Below, piece by piece: positions 23,713 through 32,299 of a stretch of DNA of 64,000 nt. Origin of the DNA: Setophaga petechia (Eukaryota > Chordata > Aves > Passeriformes > Parulidae); NCBI GenBank assembly GCA_024362935.1, contig JANCRA010000172.1:1-64000 (forward strand), written 5' to 3'. A program made the position numbers and the translations under genes. The stretch's first letter is position 1. Every line of letters starts with the position of its first letter. The notes under the pieces were generated by a model. The model ran no database searches. It saw only the letters and a list, made by a program, of their open reading frames with translations, and had not been told where the DNA came from.

Positions 23713-24589
23713 TCAGGCAGCTTCAGCCCAGCGGCAGCCAAGCGCGTTCCACTCCCCCCACCCCCGACCACAATGCAGACAGGCTTCACAAAATAAACAG
23801 ATTAAATAGAAAGGGGAAAAAAAAAAGCCAAGGCAAACAAGACAAATCCGCACACAGCCCCCTCTTCCCCCCTCCACTCTCGTAACAAAAGAAAGCTCCG
23901 CACGTAAAAAAAAAAAAGAAAGAAAGAAAACAAAAAAGAAAGAAAAAAAGGAAAAAAAAAAACAAAAACCAAAGAAGTCCTCCGGGTGGTAAGAAAGTAG
24001 AGTTAAAAATCACAGCCAGCTGTAAAAAATATAGCCAAGCTCTGTTGTGAATCCCAGCCTATTGCCCTGATACTACTGAAATTTACAAGTAAACTGATGT
24101 ATAGCTCTTTAGAATAAAATATTAAATAAAATAATTCATAAAACCAAATGCGTCCATATTCTTCAAAAATACCTCGTCGTTACCCTTCAAGCTGGAACAG
24201 GTCGCAGCGTTCCAGCTCCCCACTGCTAACTTTATTACACAGAACCAGCTTTCCATCGAGTTCCCCCCTCCCCCGCCCAGCAAAGTTTTCCCTGCTAAAA
24301 GGAAGAGAAAGGTTAAATATTATCAAGGGAAAGGGGGAAATAAAATAAAAATGTCCGAACTTACAATAGCCAAACATTCGTGGAAAAAAAAGGGAACGGT
24401 GTAATTAATATCTTTGGCGAGCTGTTGCCACTGCAAAAGCCTGCAGTCAGCGTTGCACAGTGAATGCACAAGCTTGCAACTGCAAAAACACTGGATTCAT
24501 TAACCATCTCCACACAGAGCGTAAGCATGCCTCGAGTCCCGAAAGCTGACCAAAGTTGGGGGTTTTTTTGATGTTCTTTTTATTTTTTT

Positions 24590-24591
<2 letters not shown>

Positions 24592-24629
<38 letters not shown>
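24592..24629. repeat. T38 homopolymer in intron 1
   Basis: An uninterrupted T-run on plus (A38 on the NR2F1 transcript strand). Confidence 0.95.
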
Positions 24630-24631
<2 letters not shown>

Positions 24632-26060
24632 TGTGTGCATGTGTTTTACTCCATCAGTGCCAGCGTTTGCAGCCACTTGCCATGTAAACAAATGTAACTT
24701 CAGGGGAAGATACGGCTACTCAGGCTCGTACCCTGCACACACAGACACCCCGCACAACCGCACACGCTTGCTGGCACACACCCGTACATGCAATCACTCA
24801 TGTTTCCGGCGTGCCACATTTTTCTCAACTTTCTCTTTTCTTCCCCAGTGAGCCCTCCTCGCCACCCGGGCCAGACCTCTGTCCTGCAGCCCTCCAGCCT
24901 ACCTCACCCTCTTCAATCTACTTGCAAACTTGGCAGATATTTTTCATGCACAATTCTCACTTTTTTGTTTATTTTTTCTCTACCTTCCTTTTTTAAAAAA
25001 ATTGCTTGCCTCCACTCTCCCAGGTGCCTACCAACAGTCCCTGCAGCTATCAATGAAGCCATCATATTTGTGAGCTCCTTCAGATCTGGAGCAGCCTAAT
25101 TCAATTCCTTTTCCTGTGGCATATAAAATACGGTTTTAAAATCCCTGCTCCGGAGAATCAACAATTTCACTGATGTGACATCTTTAGAACACCTTTAACG
25201 ACAGTCACAGGGTAAACTTTAAACTGAGACAACATGTTTCAAGGAGAAAAGAGGGCAGGAAATCCCCCATACACGAGAATGAGTCTGAACGCAAGGAAAA
25301 CCACAGACAACTTTTGGAAAGGAGGAGAAAAAAAAAAAAAAGCAGAGCAGTTGGAAACAGTGGGGACTCCGTGCCAGATGCAGGCTGTGGATGCTGCTAA
25401 AATGAGAAGAACCGGTAAAGAGGTTATAAATCGAGATTTGTATGAAGACTTTAAGGAGAGGGTGGAGTTTGATGAAGAAATAAAATGAGCAGCGCACTAA
25501 AAAAAATAAATAAGGAAAGGAAAAGAAAAGAAAAAAATGGAAAGAAAGAAATGACAGAAGTACAGAAACATGATTCAGTCACAAACTTTCCTTTGAATGC
25601 ATGGAAGGAAAACAAGGCCAAATCTCTCACAGAAGCACACTCCGGGGCACCGGGAAGCACAGGGAAGCGAAGATAGAGTAGCATATTTCCTCCCCTCCTT
25701 TTCTTTTTTTCCCCCTTTTCTCCCTTCCATCTTTTTCACACCCTTTCCTCTTTCTCTAATTACACGTCTTTCATCTTTCTTTCGGGAAAAATGAGCCTGA
25801 GAGATGAATCTACCGAGAGGTATTGCAGGTTTAAAAAGAAATGATGGGGTGGAAAGGGGGTGGGGAGGGGGTGAGGGGGAAGGAAGCTGAATGGAGTCAC
25901 ATCTCGTACGGGAGAAAGATGTATCTCCCCCCACCCTCCGGTCTCTTGCCAACAATAGACAAAACCACATCTAAAACACGCACACACACACAGGCATACA
26001 CGCGCGCGCAGGGGGAAGTGGGGATAGCGGCTAAATGATAAATATTTAGCAAGCGATTGT

Positions 26061-26079
26061 AATAATAGCAATAGTAGTA

Positions 26080-26129
<50 letters not shown>
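26061..26129. repeat. (AAT)n microsatellite in intron 1
   Basis: About 17 pure AAT units after AGT/AGC variants. Confidence 0.95.
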
Positions 26130-26130
<1 letters not shown>

Positions 26131-26366
26131 TCTCTGCACAATTATCAGGAAAGGAGAGAATGTGGCAGCGCCGGAGAAGGGGGTGGGGAGAAGCGGGAGG
26201 GAGGGCAGGAGGCACAAACCGAAAAGCAAAAGAAAACACCACCAACCACCATCGACAATAACAACAGAACCTGGTGCAAAGCTGCCAGATGGAGTGCAGG
26301 CAGAGGAAGAGATTGACATGTGCATGGAAATATATAGAGTCCTGGCTGGATTGCTACGGAGAGCCG

Positions 26367-26369
26367 TAA

Positions 26370-26413
<44 letters not shown>

Positions 26414-26563
26414 GTACGTATATATATATATATACACACATATATGTGTGTGTGTGTATTTATTTCTACATGTTTATATTTATGTGTGTGTGTGTTTGCA
26501 CGCCGCGAGTGTGTGCGCGCGTGTGTGTGTGTGTATACATATAGGTGCGCGTGTGTGCGCGTA
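26367..26563. repeat. compound (TA)n-(GT)n array just inside intron 1
   Basis: TA repeats with TG/CG interruptions (26367-26446) run into GT and GC-alternating units (to 26563), only 100-300 bp from the exon 1 donor. Alternating purine-pyrimidine sequence, prone to cruciform and Z-DNA. Confidence 0.95.
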
Positions 26564-26663
26564 CGGACAGGCAGACACAGACAGACCGAGAGCCCTCGCA
26601 CACGCACGCCTGCACAGCCAAGGGGAGAGGGGAGCGATAGCATAGTAGGGAAGAAATATTCAC

Positions 26664-27114
26664 CTTCCCGCCTCATGCCCACTTTGAGGCACTTCTTGAG
26701 GCGGCAGTACTGGCACTGGTTGCGGTGGTGCTGGTCGATGGGACAGTTCCTGTTGGCGCGGCATGTGTAAGTTAAGTTCCTGCGGACGCTCCTCTTGAAG
26801 AAACTTTTGCAGCCCTCGCAGGTGAACTGGCCGTAGTGCTTGCCGCTGGACTTGTCTCCGCACACCACACATTCGATGTGCTGCTGGCTCTGCCCCGAGC
26901 CCTGCTGGCCCGCTCCCTTGTCTCCGGCCGTTCCCGGCGTGGAGGGGGCTCCCGGCTGGCTGGGGGTCTGCGGGGTGTGTGGGGTGGCCGAACTCCCCTG
27001 CTGCTGGGGCTGCTGCTCCCGGGCCGGCTGCGTCGCGGCGGGGTTGGGGCCGCTCGGAGTGCCCCCGGCCACGTCTTCCTGCGGATCTCGCCAGCTGCTA
27101 ACTACCATTGCCAT
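26664..27114 (-). CDS. NR2F1: NR2F1 (COUP-TFI) coding exon 1: N-terminus and DNA-binding domain
   Basis: First coding exon of the orphan nuclear receptor COUP-TFI, a nuclear transcription factor that binds direct repeats of AGGTCA as a dimer and patterns neural and sensory tissue (family knowledge). It encodes residues 1-150 plus the first base of codon 151. Residues 1-80 are a Pro/Gln/Gly/Thr-rich linker. The two C4 zinc fingers follow: C82, C85, C99, C102 and then C118, C124, C134, C137. The P-box is CEGCK (99-103), and the basic extension after the second finger ends KVGMRRE. The start at 27114 gives the family N-terminus [12 protein letters not shown] and has a strong context (purine at -3, G at +4). 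The exon ends at GAAG, followed by the donor gtgaat at 26663. The N-terminal linker is a few residues shorter than in human NR2F1 (423 residues in total), the usual variable part. Confidence 0.97.
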
Positions 27115-27447
27115 ATCTCGGGCCCAAAAAAGTGCTGGGGAGCGGCGCGTCTCGCTGCGGGCTGCTGGGGAGTGAGGCGGGGGGCGGGGGGGGTGGCGGC
27201 CGCCTGGGCGCCGGGGGCGAGCGGAGAGCGAGGGGACCCTTGCTGCCGCCTGCCTCCGCCTCGGCTGCCGCCGCCGCTGCCCTGCTGCCGCCGCCGCTGC
27301 TGCCGGCTGGAGCCGCTCCTGCCGTTTTCTTTATTTTATTTATTTTTCGCCGCCGCGAGCCCCCCTCCTCTCGCTCGCGCTCTTGCTATTTTTTTTTTTT
27401 TTAGAGAGGGGGAGGGGGCGACGGAGGATTTTCTCCCTCTCTCTTTT

Positions 27448-27523
27448 CCCCCTCCCTTCCCTTTCCTTTTCCTCCCTTCCTTTTCCTTCCCTTCCCTTCC
27501 CTTCCCTTCCCTTCCCTTCCCTG
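27448..27523. repeat. (CCCTT)n pentamers in the presumed NR2F1 leader
   Basis: Imperfect at first, then seven or so pure units at 27487-27523. Same unit as the downstream 5511-5570 array. Confidence 0.92.
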
Positions 27524-27620
27524 CCCTTTCCAGCGCTTCCCCCTCTTTAAAATACCCCCGCCTGACCGCTTCTCGCCTCTGCTCCCGCTCTCCCCGGCTC
27601 TCACTGCCTCTCCTCGCCCT

Positions 27621-27637
27621 CCCCCCCCCCCCCCCCC
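27621..27637 (-). repeat. C17 on plus, G17 on the NR2F1 strand
   Basis: A homopolymer about 510 nt upstream of the NR2F1 start codon. It would form a G-run in the leader RNA if transcription starts upstream. Confidence 0.9.
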
Positions 27638-27869
27638 TCCGCCGCCACTTCAAGTTGCAAAATCAGAAACGGCAAACAAGGCTGTCGGGAGAGGCATTCA
27701 GGAGAGTAACACGCCGGACACGCACACGCAGGAGGCAGACACGCGCGCAATCGCCCGGCACACGGCTCCCCACTCGCGCACACGCACACACGCACGGGCA
27801 CAGGCACACGCGGTCCGGGCGCTACGAGCGCGGAGGATGTGCAGGCATAGAGGAAGCCGCGGCGCCGCC

Positions 27870-27939
27870 GAGGAGGAGGAGGAGGAAAAGGAGGAGGAGG
27901 TGGAGGAGGAGGAGGGGAAGGAAGAGGAGGAGGAGGAGG
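27870..27939. repeat. (GAG)n trinucleotide tract
   Basis: Interrupted GAG/AAG units in the CpG island; frames rich in Glu or Ser here are artefacts. Confidence 0.9.
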
Positions 27940-28320
27940 TCGCCGCTCGCCGATCGCCGCCGCCGGGGCTCGGCCGCCGCCGCTCTCGCGGAGGCTGCTG
28001 TCGCCGTCGCTGTCGCCGCCGCTGTCGCCGCCGCCGGTGCCGGTGTGGGCTCTCGGGGAGGCGGGAGGTCGAGAGAGGAGCCGCTCGCCGGCGATCAGAG
28101 TATGGAGGTGTCCGGGGGCCAGGTCCAGGGCAGGGCGCCGTCAGCCATTCAGGGCGGTGGAGCCGGGGAGCGCGGCGGAGGCGGGCGGGGAGCTGAGGCA
28201 GTTTGATCTCCTGTCGCGGCGGCGGGGAAGGAGGAGGAGGAGGTTGCCGGTCGCTGCTCTTTCTCTCCCGAGCTGCTCTCTCTCGCTCTCTGTCTCTCTC
28301 GCTCGCTCGCGCTCTCTCTC

Positions 28321-28323
<3 letters not shown>

Positions 28324-28363
<40 letters not shown>
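28324..28363. repeat. T40 homopolymer (A40 on the NR2F1 strand)
   Basis: Forty T residues on plus, between a CT-rich stretch and AT-rich DNA, in the presumed leader about 1.2 kb before the start codon. Confidence 0.95.
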
Positions 28364-28368
<5 letters not shown>

Positions 28369-29136
28369 GCAGAAAAAAAAAATCGGATGTGACTAAACTC
28401 GCAGAGGAGACGAATTCACGGCGAAGTGTAAAAATAGAGAACGGGAATAATAATGACACTTGCAGGAAAAAGAGAGATCCAAAGTAGGTCGGTAAATAAA
28501 TCCTCTTCTTCTCCTCTTTCTTGCCTTTTCGGTGTTCTTCTCCTGTGAGAGCGCACGATACTGGTTGCGAGGAAAAAAAAAAAAAAAAGGAAGAAAAACG
28601 GTGGAAATCGCCCCAAAAATATTCTTTTTTTTTTCTTTGTTTAGTTGCCTAAAAAAAGTATTTCTTGTAAAAACTCATCACCCAGAAGAGAAGCCCTCCC
28701 CCAAAATAAAAAAGAGGCAAGAATTGTCAAAATAATAACGGTATTAAGATGTGAACGCGTTCTCTCTCTCTCCGGACTTTCCCCCTCCCCCCTGTTTCTC
28801 TCTCTCTCCTTTCCCCCTTTTTTCTTTCTTTCTTTCCGAGTTTGTTTTTTTTTTTTTTTTTTCAGTTTCACCTCTCTCCTCTTCTCCTGCAGGAATGAAG
28901 CGAAAGACACAAGGAGGAAGGGTGGAAAAAAGAAGAAAAGGAAGGAGAAGAGGGAGATGAAGGGGGGGCACACAACTAATAGAATATGCAAGAAAGGGAA
29001 GGGGGGGGAGAGAGGGAGTGGGGGAGAGAGGGAGAGAGAGGGAGAGAGAGAGACCCAAAAAATGAATGCGTTTAAACGGGAAGCCTAGCAAAGCAATGTT
29101 TCCGAAAGGGGGATCTGCGCGAATGTCTGTATATAG

Positions 29137-29149
29137 TGAACTTTGACAC
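29137..29149 (-). promoter_or_regulatory. NR2F1: DR1-like nuclear-receptor site near the NR2F1 promoter
   Basis: The minus strand reads GTGTCA-A-AGTTCA, two direct half-sites one base apart; the second matches RGKTCA perfectly and the first at five of six positions. DR1 is a preferred COUP-TF/RXR/HNF4 arrangement (family knowledge), so autoregulation is plausible. It lies about 40 bp downstream of the TATA-like element in the direction of NR2F1. Confidence 0.35.
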
Positions 29150-29186
29150 TACTATTGAAACTGACACGTTTCTATGGAGATCGCTG

Positions 29187-29196
29187 CCTTATATGG
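29187..29196 (-). promoter_or_regulatory. NR2F1: CArG/TATA-like element of the presumed NR2F1 promoter
   Basis: The plus strand reads CCTTATATGG, a perfect CC(A/T)6GG CArG box; the minus strand reads CCATATAAGG, which contains TATAAG. It lies about 2.07 kb upstream of the start codon in a short single-copy block between the A/T-tract leader and the CTTT array. It could serve as a TATA box for NR2F1, an SRF site, or both. No transcript data are available. Confidence 0.4.
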
Positions 29197-29370
29197 AGCT
29201 CGTGTCAAGGAGCCAAGAGAAGGGCTGCTGGCAACTGATAATCAAAGGCGACTGACTGGTCAGAGCCCTGAACTGGGGGGAGAGAAAATGGGAGGCTAAG
29301 GTTAGCCAAGCCTCCTGCACTCCATTGGTTACCCTACAACTCCCCCCCTTCCACCCCCCCCCGCGCTTTG

Positions 29371-29545
<175 letters not shown>

Positions 29546-31000
29546 CTCTCTTTCTTTCTCTCTTCCTCTCTTTCTTCCTCTCTTTCTTCCTCTCTTCCTC
29601 TCTCTCTTTCTTTCTCTCTTTTTCTCTTTCTTTCTCTCGTTCTCTCGTTCTCTCTCTTTCTCTCTCTTTCTCTCTCCCTTCTCTTTCTTTCCTTTATTTC
29701 TTTCCCTTTATTTTTTAAAAATGTAAATGAAAAAAAATTCTTCACTACCTACTGAATGGGATAGGGAAGGGAAAGGAAAAAGGAGGGGGGAGGAAGGGAG
29801 GGAGGGAGAGAGGAAGAGTAGAGAGAGGGAGAGGAGATTCTTCTGACAAGCACAATTTACACTGAGATCCCCCTATTTACTTTGAGACCTGATTAATTTG
29901 GGTCGTCTATGACCCCTCTACCCCCCCCACCATCACACACATGGCCAGAGGAGAATGCATTGCGATAGGCAGAAAGATGCAATTAAAAGGACACGATGGA
30001 TGTGGGCTCCCTGTGAAAAGTTAGTGTTGGTTGGGGTTTTTTGTTTTGTTTGTTTGTCTTTGTTTTGTTTGTGTTTTTTAAAAATTTTTTGTTGTTGTTG
30101 TTTTTTTCCCCTACAGATCTGAAATAGGGGTTTATCTTCCACTTTCCAGTTGCAAAAGCCACTCCAGGAGTTTTATTATGGAGAAAGAAACAGGCGCTGC
30201 ACGGAGGACCAGGCGTCCGTATATGCACACCCTTGCACACACACGCGGTCGAGTCCACACACATATTCAAATCCCCATATGTTCCCATCCCACTTAAGGT
30301 TATTTTTGCAGCCTGTCCCTCGTCCCTCACCCCTCATTCCTCACCTCACATGTCCACCCGCAGCCCCGCAGGGCTCCGAGCTTCTCGCGGGGGTTTCAGC
30401 CCTACCCTTTAATTTTATTTTGGGGGTGTGTGAGCAGTCAGGATAACCCCCACCGCCCTGCACGCAGTGCCCTCCCCCTCGCTCCCCTCCCCCCGGCTCT
30501 CCTGATCTCTCCAAGTGCTCCTCGCGGGCAGGGGGGATGCGCGGGGGGTGCGGGGGTGTCAGTCACCCCTTGCCCTGCGCTCCCCTCCGCTCCCGGCTCC
30601 GGTCCCGGCGAGCGGGAATCGCTGGCTCCGGCTGCCATCTAGTGGGCACGGAGCCTCGGCCCGGGGGAGCCCGGCACAGGGGGTTCCGCGCCTGCCTGGC
30701 AGTCTTCCACCCCACCCCCGACTTTTACCAAAAAATACATTTCCCCTTTCTTATTTTAAACATAAAACTGCACTGAGGAGAAGACCCTCTTCTTTGCAAT
30801 TTCTATCTCTCTCACAAGCCGGTCTTTAGAAGCAACTTCCCTTTTGTCAGGGATCTGAAATTTGCCTTGGGTTCGAAAGACTGTGTGTGACAAAGAAGAA
30901 GTAGACTGTAAAAACTGAACAGCTTCCCCCCGCAACAAAAAATCCCACCAAAACTAACACCCCAGGCGCCTCTACTCACCACCATACCTTTCTCTTAGCT
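29546..31000. other. pyrimidine tail, GA-rich tract, G/T tract and a CpG-rich block
   Basis: C/T-rich to 29700, G/A-rich at 29757-29840, G/T-rich at 30020-30105 ending in an acceptor-like ttttttcccctacag (30101-30115), then CpG-rich at about 30440-30680. No supported gene. Confidence 0.5.
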
Positions 31001-31500
31001 CCCATTAAAGTTTATAATCAGATTAGAGGGTGAATGGAAAACCTGCAGAAGGAAAGTGAATTAAATAGGTGACAGAAATTTTATTGTTATTATTTAGTTC
31101 TGTAAAGTGATGTTGCTTTAATTAAAAATAAAGTGAAAAAAATAAGCCCCTCAAATTTGATGCATAATGATCATGATATTTTTTTTCTTTCCCTGTCGAC
31201 TCTGAAATCTGAGGCTGGGAGCCGCCTGAAGAAAAGATTCCTTCATCATTTCTAAGATCAGAATAAACGCTTGATTTTGTCCCGAAATAATGAAGAGATT
31301 TTCAATGAGCCCCTTGGCCAAGCCGTCTCTGTTGTATATTGCATTGATAAAAAGGATGTTATTGACTATGCAACAGTAGGTTTCTTTCCTCTCTCTCGCT
31401 CTTTCCAAATAAAGTCTCCGTCCTGTCTCTTGATCAGTGAGAAGGTGAAACGAATAAGATTAAATAGGACAAAAAAGCAAGCTCCGTATGTGTATCATCT
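31001..31500. promoter_or_regulatory. candidate upstream regulatory element
   Basis: AT-rich single-copy block about 2 kb upstream of the presumed promoter, with TTTAATTAAAAATAAAG, TGATCATGATATT and TATTGCATTGATAAA motifs. Enhancer-like in composition; inference only. Confidence 0.3.
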
Positions 31501-31560
31501 AGATTTTACTCCCCAGACTGTGAAGAGACAGGGAGTAAAAGAGGCAGAGCGAGGCACGGA

Positions 31561-31647
31561 GGGGGGGGGGGGGGAGAGAGAGAGAGAGAGGGAGAGAGTG
31601 AGAGAGAGAGACACAGACACAGACACAGACACAGACACAGACACAGA
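31561..31647. repeat. G14, (GA)n, then (ACACAG)n array
   Basis: Three consecutive simple repeats: a G14 run, GA dinucleotides to about 31610, and about six ACACAG hexamers. Confidence 0.93.
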
Positions 31648-31976
31648 GGCAGAAAGCCTGAGAGAAGGTGGACGGACCCAGCAGCCGCAGCCCAGCTCCT
31701 CCCGGACCGGGCACTCTGCCGACGGCCCCGACTCCCCGGGCCACCCCAGGCAAGTCGCCACTTCCTTCCTCGTGGTTTCGGGGCAGAGGGAGGGGAGCAA
31801 GGCCGCGACACTTGGCAGGGAGACCTTCCCCAGTCCTGCCCCCCTCCCCCCGGGCCACCTCCTCCCCTGGCGTCATTTGGGCATCCCGGCATTTGGGAGG
31901 AGTGAAAGGCTCCTAGTCCTCATTCTGTCCGAGATTTTTTCTCCCTCCTCCCTTCCGCTCCCCTTTCCCCCTATAG

Positions 31977-32048
31977 GAACATGTGTGGGAATTTCCACTG
32001 CTCCCCTCCCCATATAACGCGCGTGTCTCACAGGGGTGACCCACGCAG
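31977..32048 (+). ncRNA. candidate spliced exon of an NR2F1-AS1-like transcript
   Basis: A 72-nt segment preceded by a long pyrimidine tract ending ccccctatag and followed by the donor GCAG|GTATGG. It is on the strand and side where the divergent lncRNA NR2F1-AS1 runs in mammals (established synteny). No homology to a known exon could be tested. Confidence 0.2.
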
Positions 32049-32129
32049 GTATGGCAGGCACCGACCTGGGTGCCAGGGCCAACTGCAGCCGCAGGGCGCC
32101 GGGCTGGGGACGTGCAAGCATACCAACGT

Positions 32130-32280
32130 TCTTCTCTTTCACCTGCTTTGTTTGTTACTTGATCACCTAATGAAAAGATCGATGACAGCTTGTTTATCTG
32201 GATGATAGTGTCAACAGATTACAGGCGCAGTAATCAGATGTTTCCCAGCCGGGCTGGGCACAACTGTAACACAGAGGGAG
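32130..32280. promoter_or_regulatory. candidate regulatory element with MEIS/homeodomain motifs
   Basis: Single-copy stretch with TGACAG (32183-32188, TALE homeodomain-like), TTGATCACCTAATGA and CAGTAATCAGATG. Function inferred from motif density. Confidence 0.28.
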
Positions 32281-32299
32281 CCTAAACATGCTCAGACTG

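Larger units (their letters stand above)
27115..29165 (-). other. NR2F1: NR2F1 5' UTR and promoter CpG island (5' limit inferred)
   Basis: From the start codon up to about 28.3 kb the DNA is very GC- and CpG-rich, as expected for a CpG-island promoter/5' UTR; beyond that it is purine/pyrimidine-rich. A TATA-like element near 29.19 kb suggests a start site near 29.16 kb, making a leader of about 2 kb. On the transcript strand the leader would contain a G-run (27621-27637), CCCTT-type pentamers (as AAGGG), CTC-rich trinucleotides from the plus-strand GAG array at 27870-27939, and an A40 run (28324-28363). Several upstream ATGs open short frames. A shorter leader from a start inside the island is equally possible. 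Confidence 0.45.

Noticed and set aside
25897..27114. 405-codon minus-strand frame reading from NR2F1 exon 1 into intron 1
   Set aside because: After residue 150 it runs through TA, GT and AAT microsatellites (long Tyr run). The donor at 26663 and the perfect phase match to exon 2 show the true structure. Intron retention cannot be excluded but there is no evidence for it.
26836..28206. 456-codon plus-strand open frame
   Set aside because: It is antisense to NR2F1 exon 1 and its GC-rich leader; its Ala/Arg/Pro/Gly bias follows the CpG island and GAG repeats, and it shows no domain.
27698..28459. 253-codon minus-strand frame as a separate protein
   Set aside because: Lies in the presumed leader; Lys-, Ser- and Arg-rich stretches come from the A40 and GAG tracts. 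Kept only as an upstream open frame.
28868..28893. Strong plus-strand acceptor (ctctcctcttctcctgcag) in the NR2F1 leader
   Set aside because: No upstream donor or downstream donor is convincing; pyrimidine-rich surroundings make such sites by chance.
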